Source: Halicephalobus mephisto (Eukaryota > Nematoda > Chromadorea > Rhabditida > Panagrolaimidae). From it: 64,000 bases of DNA. The stretch lies in NCBI GenBank assembly GCA_009193035.1, contig SWDT01000007.1, positions 682,001-746,000 of the forward strand, given 5' to 3'. Each line of letters starts with the position of its first letter. Positions within the stretch are counted from its first letter, which is position 1. The position numbers and the translations under genes were made by a program. Positions 1 through 12,632 of this stretch are shown here, one piece after another. The notes under the pieces were generated by a model. The model made no database searches, had not been told where the DNA came from, and worked only from the letters and a program-made list of their open reading frames with translations.

Positions 1-152
1 TTTCCACCTGTCCGAGAGACGTTTCAGATGTCTCTGTCGCCCACAATGAAAATTTTAATTTTAATTTCTGACGTTAAAAAACTTGAAAAATAACCATAAT
101 CGAAAAAAATTGATTTTAAATTTGAAAAATTTTTTGTTCTTGGAAAACTATT

Positions 153-415
153 AGAAGGAGAACAGGTCTCTCTGATTGGATAATCAGTGCTCTTAAGCGA
201 AAATGGAAATTCGCAATAAAGCTGGCAAGTCAGACGGAACCCGATTGGGCGAAGCTGACCACACTATGGATTCCAAAGATGACGATACCAATCGGAAGAC
301 CACGAATAAGATGAACAGATGATCTGGCAGAAGAAGCGAGAAGACGGACTTTGGAATTGAGCTGCTGCGCCCTATTTCAAACCGAGCTACCACCTACGCA
401 CGCCACCAAAGGCAA
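153..415 (+). mobile_element. Decayed 3' end of a LINE-type reverse transcriptase ORF
   Basis: The frame beginning near 156 reads RRTGLSDWI, then KRKWKFA, DWAKL, GRPRIR and TDDL. This matches the conserved C-terminal tail of RTE/CR1-like non-LTR retrotransposon polyproteins, usually written as K-W-x-W-A-G-H, then R-W, then G-R-P-x-x-R-W-x-D-D. The Trp expected between GRPRIR and TDDL is a stop codon (TGA at 312-314), and the sequence after TDDL drifts from the family pattern. It is a non-functional remnant with no visible promoter or poly-A tail. The family assignment rests on motif memory, so the exact clade is uncertain. Confidence 0.6.
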
Positions 416-429
416 CGGTATTTGGGTCA

Positions 430-1310
430 AAGGATCAAACAATTATAATTTGTAGTTGTATGGGTATTTTGATTTTGTGCGATATAGGAATAAAAGTATT
501 TATATTTTGTTCTTGGAATTTTCGGAAAGCACAAATCACGAGGCAAACTTGCTTTCCGGAATGGAGCCACAGAGCGGAAACCGATCTTGACAGTTTCAAC
601 TGACGTAAAATGGACGAAAACCAACTTTCAGAACGAAAATTTTTAGAAACCACAACGAAATCAAACATCTTATAAATTTAAATTTTACAAAAACTTATCT
701 AAGAAGATATTCAAGCCAATTCACGGAACGAAAATTTCCGAAAAATTATTAAATCAAACATCTTATAAAATTAACTTTTACAAAAACTTATCTAACAAGA
801 TATTCAAGTCAACTCTCAGAACGAAAATCTTTAAAAAATATAATAGTCATACATCTTATAAAATTAAATTTTATAAAAAATTACCTAAGACATTCAAGCC
901 AACTCTCAGAGCGAAAATTTCCAAAAAATTATTAAATCAAACATTTTATAAAATTAAATTTTACAAAAACTTATCTAAGAAGATATTCAAGCCAATTTTC
1001 AGAACGAAAATCTTTAAAAACTATAATAAATTCATACATCTTATAAAATTAAATTTTACAATAACTTATCTAATATATTCAAGCCAACTCTCAGAACGAA
1101 AATTTTTAGAAACCACAACGAAATCAAACATTTTATAAAATTAAATTTTACAAAAATTTATCTAATATACTCAAGTCAACTCTCAGAACGAAAATCTTTA
1201 AAAAACTATAATAAAGTCATACATCTTATAAATTTAAATTTTATAAAAACTTATCTAAGATATTCAAATCAAGTCTCAGAGCGAAATCTTCTAAAATGTA
1301 ACGAAATTGA
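430..1310. repeat. Dispersed ~60-180 bp repeat array
   Basis: Imperfect copies of a unit containing CAACTCTCAGAACGAAAAT, CATCTTATAAAATTAAATTT and ACTTATCTAA recur at least eight times. No coding potential is seen; open frames here are short and repeat-derived. Confidence 0.8.
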
Positions 1311-2400
1311 TCGTAACCAGGTGAAATTAGAATTAGGAACAAAGCAAAAAAATTTATCAAAGTTCATAAGTTGATAATAAAGTTACATTTTTAGGAAAAA
1401 ATGAAATTATAAAAAATTCTCTAAGAAAATATTGAAGTCAATTATCAACACGAAAGTTACTGTAGACCATGGTAAACTTAATTATCATCAGGTAGGAGTA
1501 AAATTAACAAAATTAAATAAGTTTTTACCGCGAAAATTTCAAAAAATCATAAAATTAAATATAAATGAAATTATATTAAAAATTTTTAAATGAACTTTTA
1601 CCTCGGAAGTTACTGTAAATTACGGTAAACTTAGTTATCATCAGGTAGGAGTAAAATAAAAAAATAAAAAATTAAATAAATTCTTACCGCGAAAATTTCA
1701 AAAAATCATAAAATTGTCTATTTTTAAATATAAATGAAATTATATTAAAATTATATTAAAAATATTCAAGTGAACTTTTACCTCGGAAGTTACTGAAGAT
1801 TACGGTAAACTTAGTTACCATCAGGTGGAAATAAAATTAAAACTAAAAATAAAGAAATTTAAAAATTAAATAAATTCCTATGCGGAAACTTAAAGAATCA
1901 TAAGGTTGTTCATTTTTGAATATAAATGAAATTGGAAAAAATTATTTTAAAAAATATTTAAACTAATTCTCACCACGAAAATTCTAGATAATGAGGAACT
2001 TGATTATTGTCAAGTATAAATAAAATTAAAACTAAAAATTTAAAAATAAATTTTTAAAAATCATAAAATTACCTATTTTTGAATATAAATAAAATAGTAA
2101 AAAATTATTTTAAAAAATATTTAAACTAATTCTCGCCACGAAAATTCTAGATCATAAGGAACTTGATTATTGTCAAGTGTAAATAAAAATTAAAACTAAA
2201 AATTTAAAAATAAATTTTTAAAAATCATAAGGTTGTCCATTTTTGAATATAAATAAAATAGTAAAAAATGATCTAAGAAAATATTTAAACTAATTCTCGC
2301 CACGAAAATTCTAGATCATGAGGAACTTGATTATTGTCAAGTATAAATGAAATAGAATAATGACTTAAAAATAAAAAACCAAACTTCTACCACAAAAATT
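1311..2400. repeat. Two interleaved AT-rich repeat families
   Basis: One unit (GGTAAACTTAGTTATCATC plus CAGGTAGGAGTAAAAT) recurs near 1,480, 1,630 and 1,800. A second unit (CACGAAAATTCTAGAT plus AGGAACTTGATTATTGTC) recurs near 1,980, 2,140 and 2,300. No gene is supported. Confidence 0.75.
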
Positions 2401-3320
2401 CTTAAAGACCACAATAGAATCGTCTATACTTAGATACAAATGAAAATACATTCAAAATACCACCTAAAAGTAAAGTCAACTTTCGCCACGAAAGTCCCTG
2501 AAGAACGTGAAGTCATCTGCTCCCACGTATGAGTAACATTTCGAATAAAATAATAATTAAAAAAATAAAATAAATTTTCACAACGAAAATCCCCAAAGAC
2601 GTTAATGAATTTTATTTATTATTTTTAATTAAATTAATTTTAAAAAAACAAGTTTTCGAAAATTATAAATTTCTTCATTGATGAAAATGAACAAAATTAA
2701 AAATTCAAAAATTTTGAAGATTAATTTTCACAACGAAAGTCCCTGAGGATAATAATAAGGTCGTTCATTTTAGATTTCCCGTCGCGAAAGTCCCTAAAGT
2801 CCAAAACAAATCATCTATTTTCACATATGAGCAACATTTCCAGTAAAATAACAATCCAAAAATAAGGCAAATTCCCACCGCGAAAGTCTGTAAAAATCAT
2901 AAAATTATTTACTCCAGAACTCTCACCACGAAAATTTAAAAATTATTTATTTTAGAACTTCCACCACGAAAATTTAAGAATTATTTATTTTAGAACTCTC
3001 ACCACGAAAATTTAAAAATTATTTATTTTAGAATTCCCACCACGAAAGTTTTTAAAAATTATTTTTTCTAGAACTTTCACCACGAAAATCTAAAAATTAT
3101 TTACTCCAGAACTCCCACCACGAAAATTTAAGAATTATTTACCCTAGAACTTCCACCACGAAAATTTAAGAATTATTTACCCTAGAACTCCCACCACGAA
3201 AGTTTTTAAAAATTATTTTTTCTAGAACTCCCACCACGAAAGTCCTTATAGTCGGAAATTAAATGTTTTATTGACTAATGAAAGTGAAATTAAGGACAAA
3301 GATTTAAAAAAGTAAATCCT
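2401..3320. repeat. Short tandem array with CCACCACGAAA core
   Basis: From about 2,880 to 3,240, units of roughly 40-50 bp (CACCACGAAAATTTAA then AATTATTT then AGAACT) repeat about eight times. The core CCCACCACGAAAGTCCCT is the reverse complement of the core of the 85-bp array at 13,361-13,640, so these are two orientations of one family. Confidence 0.8.
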
Positions 3321-3519
3321 TGACACAAAAATCTATAATGAGATCTTACATAAGCCAATGAAATTAGGGATAAAAACAAAAACAATTCTCACGATGAAAA
3401 TCCCTCAAGACCGCAATCTGTCTTTTTGTTGAGCAATGTAAGTGGAATTGGACACAAAAAATAAAGAAAAAATAAAATAAATTCCTGTCACGAAAATATG
3501 TGAAAATCATAAAATAATT

Positions 3520-3760
3520 TATTTCAGAACTCTCACCACGAAAGTTTTTGAAAATCATAAAATTATCTATTTCAGAACTCTTACCACGAAAGTTTTTGAA
3601 AATCATAAAACTATCTATTTCAGAACTCTCACCACGAAAGTTTTTAAAAATTATAAAGTTATCCATTTCAGAACTCCCGCCACGAAAGTTTTTAAAAATC
3701 ATAAAATTATCTATTTCAGAACTCTTACCACGAAAGTTTTTGAAAATTATTAAATTATTT
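3520..3760. repeat. 63-bp tandem array
   Basis: Four to five units of about 63 bp (CACCACGAAAGTTTTT, AAATCATAAA, TATCTATTTCAGAACTC). The period is a multiple of three, so both strands show long open frames with periodic peptides. These are repeat artefacts. Confidence 0.85.
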
Positions 3761-3991
3761 ATTGGAGTAGGATTTCTTACAATAAAAAATCTAATAAAAA
3801 AAAGTCCACTCCCACTACGAAAATTTCTGATAATAATAAGCTCAATCTTTTGTCCTAACATGAGTCATATGTTTTACTATAAGAAACCCGAAGAAAAATG
3901 AAACCAACTCCCACCACGAAAGTTTATAAAACCATAAGTTCTCTCATTTATCAACACGAGTAGGATTTCGTCCGAAAAATAAACATTCAGA

Positions 3992-4020
3992 ATGAAACAG
4001 ATGAATTACGACGACGATAT
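3992..4020 (+). CDS. Possible orphan first coding exon
   Basis: An acceptor-like ACATTCAG ends at 3,990 and is followed one base later by ATG. The reading is M-K-Q-M-N-Y-D-D-D, then a strong donor GTGAGT at 4,021. This is the expected shape of a spliced-leader-acceptor, short first exon and donor. No compatible second exon was found downstream on this strand before bub-3, which has its own start. It may be a relic of a lost gene or a chance match. Confidence 0.2.
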
Positions 4021-4904
4021 GTGAGTCCTTTTCGCGATATCAAATTCTGCTCAATGCCACCCTGGATTAATCCTTCTTTTGTGTCTTCACGACATTGTGA
4101 AATATATTATTAAATTACAAACCAAGAAGTCTTATTAATTGGATTCAAAAAACCATTCTAAAGCACACAAAAAAAACATATTGTATGTAATGTATTGATA
4201 TATCAAATGCAATATTGAAGTATTAGATTTAATGTATCTGATATGTTAAAACAGCTTTGATGTGTAAGATACGTTATATTTTATGTATCAATTCATTATG
4301 TATGATATCGGGTATTGCATTTAATATATATATTAAGTTAATATCGGCGTATTGTCTTCAATATATATATATATATTGAATACAAGTATCCAACACATCA
4401 GAGTTGTTTTAACATATCAGATATATTAAGTTAATATCAGCATATTGTCTACAATATATCTGATATACTAAAACAACTCTGAATTTATCGGATATTCATT
4501 TCAATGTACCTATACATTAAGTTAATATCGATGCATAGTATTGAATTTGTCTATACATTAAAACCGCTCTGATGTACAAAATACATCGATATCATACTTG
4601 TTTGTTCATGGGCGTGCTTTTGCGGCCAATTTGCCCTTTGAATAAGCAACCTTGATCCCGACACGAATGCTTGTGCCAGCTGCTTTTTATATATAGAGTT
4701 GAATTCCTAGTTGTTCCTTGTTTCCTATTTTTATTTGTAATACATAAATTACAACAAGGTTTCTCGTCGAAGGACAAACAATACTCAATGTGTACATACA
4801 TTGAAAACAGTATATTATATTCCGTGTATCTATATATTAAAATGACTCTGATATATCTGATATATCAAGTTGATATCGGTGCATTACATTTAACACACAA
4901 GTAC
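4021..4904. repeat. Low-complexity TATC/GATA-like dyad repeats
   Basis: From about 4,190, imperfect repeats of TGTATCGATACATTA-like and ATATTAAGTTAATATCGG strings, many self-complementary. The same family returns at 27,425-27,790 and 34,600-35,420. A short non-repetitive stretch at 4,600-4,760 has no convincing ORF. Confidence 0.75.
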
Positions 4905-5142
4905 TATTTATTTCTATTTATTTCTATCTATTTCTATCTATTTCTATTTATTTCTATCTATTTCTATCTATTTCTATTTATTTCTATTTATTTCTATTTA
5001 TTTCTATCTATTTCTATCTATTTCTATTTATTTCTATCTATTTCTATCTATTTCTATCTATTTATTTCTATTTATTTCTATTTATTTCTATTTATTTCTA
5101 TTTATTTCTATTTCTATCTATCTATTTCTATTTATTCCCATA
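4905..5142. repeat. TTTCTATTTA / TTTCTATCTA microsatellite
   Basis: About 24 decamer units in which TTTCTATTTA and TTTCTATCTA alternate irregularly. The long open frame across it encodes only a Tyr/Leu/Phe/Ile periodic string and is not a gene. Confidence 0.95.
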
Positions 5143-5524
5143 TCGCACATTCAAAGTTCACAAACAATACCAAAGTTAAACTTCCTTGTACCTTTGATCC
5201 AACTCATCCGTCGGTGCGAACACACAAGTACATTAAATATAATGTATTCAGTACATCACAGCTGTTTTAATTTACTACTTTTTGTGTGAAAAAAGTACAT
5301 TTATTCGAAGTGGTTTTTTTAAGTAAGTTACAGCTGATTTTATAAATCATCAAATGGATATTGAAAATTTTTATTTTTTATTAAATACTTTTATAAAACG
5401 AAAAAATAGAATAAATGTGAAAATTCCATATATCGGAAGTTTGAAAAAAACAAAAATAATTTTTTTTGTTGTTCGAAATTTAGTTTTTCTATTTTGAAAA
5501 AATTCGTTTTCTATTTTAATTAAA

Positions 5525-6010
5525 TCAATTTTAATGATCCTTTTTCGTAACTAGATGTGTTTTTTATATAGATTAAAATTATTTCATTAATTTTTCGAAA
5601 AATGATTAAAAAACAAAACTCAATTTTAAATTTTAAAAATTTAAAAATTATTAAAATTATTTTATTCTAAAAAATCACTTTGTAAAAATACAATACAGAT
5701 TCTGAATCAGCTTTCTACAATTTTCGAAATTACATGACTCATTCAAAAAAGTCACTTGAATAAGTAAATTTCTCTTTTTAGTCAATTTTAATGATTTTTT
5801 TCGTAGTTAAGTATATTCTTCTTTTTGATTACAATTATTTCATTAATTTTCCGAAAAATGATTAAATAAAAACAAACTCAATTTTTAATTTTTAAAATTA
5901 TTTTATTCTAAAAAATCACTTTGTAAAAATACAATACAGATTCTGAATCAGCTTTCTACAATTTTCGAAATTACATGACTCATTCAAAAAAGTCACTTAA
6001 GTAAATTTCT
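5525..6010. repeat. Tandem duplication of a ~250-bp unit
   Basis: The stretch at about 5,655-5,756 (containing CAATACAGATTCTGAATCAG and TACATGACTCATTC) is repeated nearly exactly at about 5,893-5,998. The flanking upstream sequence is also duplicated in diverged form. 5,270-5,524 is plain AT-rich DNA. Confidence 0.85.
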
Positions 6011-6179
6011 CTTTTTAAATCCAAAATTGGCATGATTGAAAAAATTAAAAAATTTAGAATCTTTGACCAAAAATAAATTTAAAAAAAATACACTTTTTAC
6101 GTGGTAATACAAATGTCCAAATAATTACAATTACAGAAAACTGTTTAATGTAAAATTGTGAAAAATTATCTCAAAGGAA

Positions 6180-7570
6180 TTTTATAAACGTTCCCCTTGG
6201 GACCGGAATTATAAAATTAAACATTTAAGTGATTTTATCTAACATTAAAGTCATTATTTTAAAAAAATAAAGTTTATTACAAAATTCAGAAAAATTTTTG
6301 GAATTTTCCAACTAGGACCAAAAATTGCGAAAATTAACATTTGGGTAATTCTAAAATTTTAATATTTTGGAGAATGAAGAATTTTATAAAAACTTTAAAA
6401 TTTCGTAATCACTCAAATGTTAATTTTCGCAATTTTTGGTCCTGACTGGAAAATCTAACTTTTCGTGTCGGGACCAATTTTCAATGTTTTGGAGAATGAA
6501 GAATTTTATAAAAACTCTGAAAATTGGTCCCAACACGAAAATTTACATTTTCCAGTCAGAACCAAAAATTGCGAAAATTAAGATTTGAGTGATTCTAAAA
6601 TTTTAATATTTAAAAAAAAATTCCACAAAACTCTGAAAATTGGTCCCGACACGAAAAGTTAGATTTTCCAGTCAGGACCAGAAATTATAAAATTTATAAT
6701 TTTTCTAAATTTAAAAAATAATAAATTACGAAATAATTATTATTTTAGAAATGTTTCTTACAAAAATTCGAAAATAATGTTTAAGCACGAATTTATAGTG
6801 CTTTTTAGTCACGAGTACGGTGTAATTTCGAGTTTACGAATTTCCGCAAAGTTCTAATTACATTTTTATAGGAAATTGTGTCTACAAAAATCTTCAAAAA
6901 CAACTATTCTAACACGAATTTTCTTAATTTCCTCGTCGAGACCAAAAATTGGAAATTTGAGACTTTTCTTATTTTAAATTATTATAAAAAACAAAAATAT
7001 TACAAAATTTTCATAACTTGTCCCAGAACGAAAATTAAAAACTTTCCAGTTGGGATTAAAAATATAAAATTTTAAATTTTATTAATTTTAGAAAAATTTT
7101 AAATTTTTTAAAATTATCCCAAGACGAAAATTAGAAACTTTCCAGTCGGGACCGAAAATATAAAATTTTAAATTTTTAAAAATTGTCCCAGAACGAAAAT
7201 TAAAAACTTTCCAGTTGGGATTAAAAATATTAAATTTTAAATTTTATTGATTTTAGAAAAATTTTAAAAAATTGTCCCAAAGCAAAAATTAAAAACTTTC
7301 CAGTCGAGACCAAAATTTTGAAGAACTAATTTTTAAATAGTTTTAGAAAGTTTTAAAAAATATTATCGTAAAAAATAAATATTTAAAGAAGTTCGAAAAT
7401 TGTCCCGACATGAAAATTAAAAACTTTCCAGTCGGGATTAAGAATATAAAATTTTAAATTTTAATGATTTTAGAAAAAGTTTAAATTTTTAAAAATTGTC
7501 CCAAGACGAAAATTAGAAACTTTCCAGTTGGGACCGAAAATATAAAATTTTAAATTTTAATGATTTAAAA
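6180..7570. repeat. Repeat family with GGTCCCGACACGAAA and TTTCCAGTCGGGACC
   Basis: The two motifs occur in both orientations, giving hairpin-capable units, for example 6,461-6,475 against 6,526-6,540. After 6,880 the unit becomes TTGTCCCAGAACGAAAATTA, then AACTTTCCAGT, with a period of about 90-120 bp. 7,571-7,919 is unremarkable AT-rich DNA. Confidence 0.8.
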
Positions 7571-7919
7571 AAATTTTAAAAATGTTTAATATAATCCAAA
7601 ATTTTCGAAAATTTTATGATTTTCGAATTTACCTACCGTAATCTAGAAAATCCGCGAAAAATTGACTATTTTTAATCAAAAAACAATAAAAATTTTTTGG
7701 AAAATTTTCGAAAAATAACAATTGGACGTAAATATTATTTTTGTACCGGTTGAATAAATCCATTTTTTCACCTTTAAAGAATGTCTCGACCATTTTATTT
7801 ATAAATTTATAAATATAGATTACGTCCAGCGAGACGTCAAGTAAAAACCAATGTTATTTTGCCGATGTTGAAAGTCAGAGTTCGAGGTCAAAATTTGAAC
7901 TTTCACACCAGCACATAGC

Positions 7920-8870
7920 TTTCGAAATTCCGCCCTTTCGCGCTGAGAGATAAATTTCGAAATGAGGGATAGATTCGAAATTTAGACTTTTCGTGTTGAG
8001 AGATAAGTTTCAAAATTCGGACTTTTCGTGTTGAGAGATAAGTTTCAAAATTTCGAACTTTTCGTGTTGAGAGATAATTTTCGAAATTTAGACTTTTCTT
8101 GCTGAGAGATAGCTTTCAAAATTCGAACTTTTCGCACTGAGAGGTAATTTCCGAAATTTGGATTTTCGTGTTGAGAGATAATTTTCGAAATTTCAACTTT
8201 TCTTGCTGAGAGGAATTTCGAAATGAGGAATAGATTCGAAATTTGGATTTTCGTGTTGAGAAATGATTTTCAAAATTTCGCCTTTTCGTGCTGAGAGATA
8301 AATTTCGAAATGAGGGAGAGATTCGAAATTTAGACTTTTCGTGTTGAGAGAGAAATTTCGAAATTTCAAACTTTTCGCACTGAGAGGTAATTTCCGAAAT
8401 TTGGATTTTCGTGTTGAGAGATAATTTTCGAAATTTAGACTTTTCTTGCTGAGAGATAGCTTTCAAAATTCGAACTTTTCGCACTGAGAGGTAATTTCCG
8501 AAATTTGGATTTTCGTGTTGAGAGATAATTTTCGAAATTTCAACTTTTCTTGCTGAGAGGAATTTCGAAATGAGGAATAGATTCGAAATTTAGACTTTTC
8601 GTGTTAAGAGAGAAATTTCGAAATTTCAAACTTTTCGCGCTGAGAGATAAGTTTCGAAATTTCATTTTTTCGTGTTAAGACATAAGTTTCAAAACTCGGA
8701 CTTTTCAAACTGAGAGGTAATTTCCGAAATTTGGATTTCCGTGTTGAGAAATGACTTTCAAAATTTCAATTTTTCGCTCTGAGACATGCCTTTTAAATTT
8801 CGAACTTTTCGCGTTAGGACACAACTTTTTAAATTTTGACTTTTCGTCTTAAGACACAATTCGCAAGTCA
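7920..8870. repeat. ~55-bp tandem array, TTCGAAATTTGGACTTTTCG type
   Basis: Around 18 imperfect units built from TTTCGAAATTT, ACTTTTCGTGTT and GAGAGATAA. Long minus-strand frames here (8,116-8,484) encode only the repeat. A related array lies at 54,640-54,940 inside an ENPP intron. Confidence 0.85.
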
Positions 8871-9224
8871 TAATTTAACTTTAAAAATCCAGATATCAAA
8901 TTTTATCAATTTCATTAAGAAATTTTTTTGAAATAAAAAATTCACAAATGTTTTATCGCAAAAAATACAAATTTCAATTTTCTTTTAAAAAACGCAATTT
9001 ACTCAAAAAAACAAAAATTTATTTATAAATCCAATTTTCTTAGTACTTTACTTAGTGTACTTTAAATTTCACAGAAATGTGTAAAAATAAAATCCAAATA
9101 ATAGAAATATTAATTATTAATCATTTTTTGACAAAAATTAATTTACGAAAATTAGATCTGAAATAAATTACAGTACTTACGGATTTTATAATTAAAACTG
9201 GGAATCATTAATCCAATTTCAGAA

Positions 9225-9720
9225 CCGTTTTCGATGAAAAAATAGGAAAATCCAAGTAGCGACGATAAGCGAAAAAAAACGAATTCGCTTAATTTCAGCG
9301 AATTTTTAATAAATTATTTTAAAATTACTTTACTTTAATAAATTCAATAGTTTATTTTATAACTAATGAATATATAGTTAATTTTTGAATAAAGTGAAAA
9401 TAAGCGAAAAAAAACGAATTCGTTTAATTTTAGTGGATTTTTAATAAATTATTTTAAAATTACTTTACTTTAATAAATTCAAAAGTTTATTTTATAACTA
9501 ATGAATATATAGTTAATTTTTGAATCAAGTGAAGATAAGCGAAAAAAAACGAATTCATTTAATTTTAGCGAATTTTTAATAAATTATTTTACTTTAATAA
9601 GTTCAAAAGTTTATTTTATAACTAATGAATATATAGTTAATTTTTGAATAAAGTGAAAATAAGCGAAAAAAACGAATTCGTTTATTTTCAATAAATTCAT
9701 TTAATTTTAGTGAATTTTTA
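9225..9720. repeat. ~120-bp tandem array with AGCGAATTCGCT-like core
   Basis: Three to four copies of a unit with AAGCGAAAAAAAACGAATTC, then TTTTAGCGAATTTTTAATAA, then AATGAATATATAGTTAAT. The core is partly palindromic. A cousin array lies at 38,750-39,310. Confidence 0.85.
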
Positions 9721-10600
9721 ATAAATTATTTTTAAATTGTTAATTTTTAATAATTTTTTATGATTACAATAATTTAATTATTTTTTGTGGAAAAATGATC
9801 GGAAAACAAAAACTCGGATTTTCGGATTATCTCAATTAAAAAACATTTAACTAAATTTGATTACAAATTCTGAATAAACTTAAAAATGCACCAAAATTAT
9901 ATAAAATTCGTATCCAACTCGAACTCGATTAAGTGTACTGTAAAAAAGTAGGAAATTTAAACTAACTTTTGTGCCCTATACTGTAGACTTCCGTTCAAGA
10001 TCAAAAATTAAATTTTTTTAAATTTTAAATTTTTAAAATAATTTTTTTTTAAATTCTTAAATTTTTAATTTTTAAAATACACTTTTTAAAATAAATTTTT
10101 AAATTAAATTTTAAATAAATTTTTAAATAAATTTTTTTAAAATAAATCTTTAAATAAATTTTTAAATTTAAATTTTTAAATTTAAATCTTTTAATAAATT
10201 TTTAAAATAAATTTTTAAATTTAAATTTTTAAATAAATTTTTAAATTTAAATTGATAATTCAGAGATCGAAAACCATAGAAAATAGGGAATTTAAATTTT
10301 AGATTTAAAAATTTCAAAAATTTTTTAAATATTTAATTCAACTTTGTTTTTGAAAATTTGGAGATTTTCGAAATTAAAAAACACCAAAGTATTTTTAAAA
10401 TATTTTTGAAATTTTATAAAATTCTAAAATTAAAATTAAATTTCGATGAAATTGAGTTTTTGGAGAAAAATGAATAAATGTCGAGGATTTTTATAGTTTA
10501 TAAAAATTAAAATATCTTTTACGAAATGGTCTCAAAACGAATTTCTAGAAGATTCTAAGTTTTTAGAATTCAAAATTTCAGAAATTTCTGTGGGATTCTG
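9721..10600. other. AT-rich gene-free DNA
   Basis: Simple TTTTTAAATAAA-type runs dominate 10,010-10,260. Nothing gene-like is seen. Confidence 0.6.
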
Positions 10601-11150
10601 AAAGCTTCCTGAGCCTTTTAAGATTTTCTGGAGATTTTAGAAAATTTTATAAGCTTCTAAAAGATATCTAGAATCTCCTGCAAGATTTTTAGATGACTTC
10701 AGAATCTTCTATAAGCTTTTAAAAGATATCTAGAATCTCCTACAAGATTTTTAGATGAATTCATAAGATTCTATAAGCTTCTAAAAGATATCTAGAATCT
10801 CCTGCAAGATTTTTAGATGACTTCAGAATCCTCTATAAGCTTTTAAAAGATATCTAGAATCTCCTACAAGATTTTTAGATGACTTCATAAGATTCTATAA
10901 GCTTCTAAAAGATCTCCAGAATCTCCTACAAGATTTTCAGAAGACTTCAGAATCTTCTATAAGCTTCTAAAAAATCTCCAGAATCTCCTATAAGATTTTC
11001 CGGAGATTTTAGAATTTTCTAAAATTTCAAAAAGCTTTCAGAATCTTATGTTTCTAAGAATTTAGAATTTTCTAGTTCTGGAAAACTTCCAGAATCTTTT
11101 ATTAGATTTTATAAGATTTCAGAAATTTTAACTAGACTCTGAAACTCGAA
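10600..11150. repeat. Tandem array of TTCTAGAA-type units (~60 bp)
   Basis: Units contain AAGCTTCTAAAAGATATC, TAGAATCTCCTGCAAGATT and TTTTAGATGACTTCAG, repeated about six times. The GAA/TTC alternation resembles the arrays in the PiT introns. Confidence 0.8.
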
Positions 11151-12632
11151 AAGCTTCTTCAAAATTGTAGTTACGGGAAAAACAAAAAATTTCAGAACAT
11201 TGACTGATGTGAACTTGACAGTTTTGCTCTCGAAAAAAACCAAAAACAAGTCCAAAAAACAATGAAACTAAATATTTTTGAGCTATTTGATTCCAAGCTC
11301 CTCCTTCAAAAGATAAAAGATCCCCGAATGACGTCAGAACAGTGTCACAATTGGGTAAAATTAATTTTTGATTAAAAATTAAAATTAGAGGACAAATTCA
11401 AAAAACTGGAAGGAGGTTGCACGCAATCTTCGAAATTGGATAACCAGAAAGGACATCTCTCGAAAACAATCACAATTCACACATTTCCTAAAACGAAAAT
11501 ATAGTAGTTTTTAGACATTTTTAAGAATTAAAAAATTTTAGACATTTTTAAAAATCATAAAATTTTAGATATTTTTAAAAATCATAAAATTTTAGACATT
11601 TTTAAAAATTAAAAAATTTTAGATATTTTTTAAAATCATAAAATTATGGAGTTTTTTAAAATTATAAAAGTTGTAAAATTCCAGAGTTTTTTAAAAATTA
11701 TAAAATTTTGGAGTTTTTTTAGACATTTTTAAAAATTGTAAAATCATGGAATTTTTAAAAATTATAAAATTTCGGAGTTTTTTAAAATTATAAAAGTTAT
11801 GAAATTTTGGAGTTTTTTTAGATATTTTTTAAAATTATAAAAGTTGTAAAATTTCAGAATTTTTTAAAAATTACAAAATTTCAGAATTTTTTAAAATTAT
11901 AAAATTTCGAAGTTTTTAAAAATTTAAAAATTTTCTGAAATTTCGTAATTTTTTAGATATTTTTAAAATTATTAAACATTTTGGAATTTTTTAAATAAAA
12001 TAGAAAATTTTGGAAATTCGTTTTGAGACAATTTCGAAATAGAATTTAATTTTAATTTTTATCAGAAAATTCTAATTGATATTTGTTTTTGTTAAAAATT
12101 AAATTTTTGCAATATTTTTATTTTTTAAATTTTTTTGAATTAGAATTTTCTAAAATTTATAATTTTTGAATTTTTCAGGATTTGCTTGAAGGTTTCAGAA
12201 TCCTCGAAAAATTAAAATTTTGGAAGACTCTGAAAGGCTCCAGAAATATCTACAAAAAAAAATTAAAAAGTTCTGTAAAAATTCCAAATATTTCAGAAAT
12301 TAAAATTCTGGAAATTTTCAGTAAAAATTCAATTCTGAAAATCCTTCATAGAAAATTCCCAAAATTTCAAAAATCACGTAAGAGTGAAAAATTCGTTATA
12401 GAAAACCCAAGTTTGCGGACTAATGATTGCTGACACGCCGAAAATCTCGAGCCACAATGTTCCAAGAAAGGTCATGTTCCGAAATCTCTCATGGTTGGTT
12501 AGCTGGAAAGGACTTCTCAGCTTCCTCGGAAATTCAAAAATTTAAAAATAACTTTTTTAAAATTTCAAAAGAACAATTTTCGGGGTATTCTTTGGGAATC
12601 CGAAGGTACTGGAACTCTGTTACGTATTGTCA
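11151..12632. other. Gene-free stretch with AT-rich ATTTTTAAAAATCATAAAAT array
   Basis: 11,510-12,010 is a run of A/T-tract units with near-helical periodicity. 11,280-11,480 and 12,400-12,620 are less repetitive, and one TGACGTCA occurs near 11,331. I could not assemble an exon with convincing splice sites here. Confidence 0.55.

Noticed and set aside
3364..3901. Overlapping long ORFs on both strands
   Set aside because: Both are read-throughs of a 63-bp tandem repeat whose period is a multiple of three.
4671..5270. 199-codon plus-strand ORF
   Set aside because: Its core is the TTTCTATTTA/TTTCTATCTA microsatellite; the peptide is a periodic Tyr/Leu/Phe/Ile string with no start context or splice signals.
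8116..8484. 122-codon minus-strand ORF
   Set aside because: Encodes only the TTCGAAATTT / TTTTCGTGTTGAGAG repeat.
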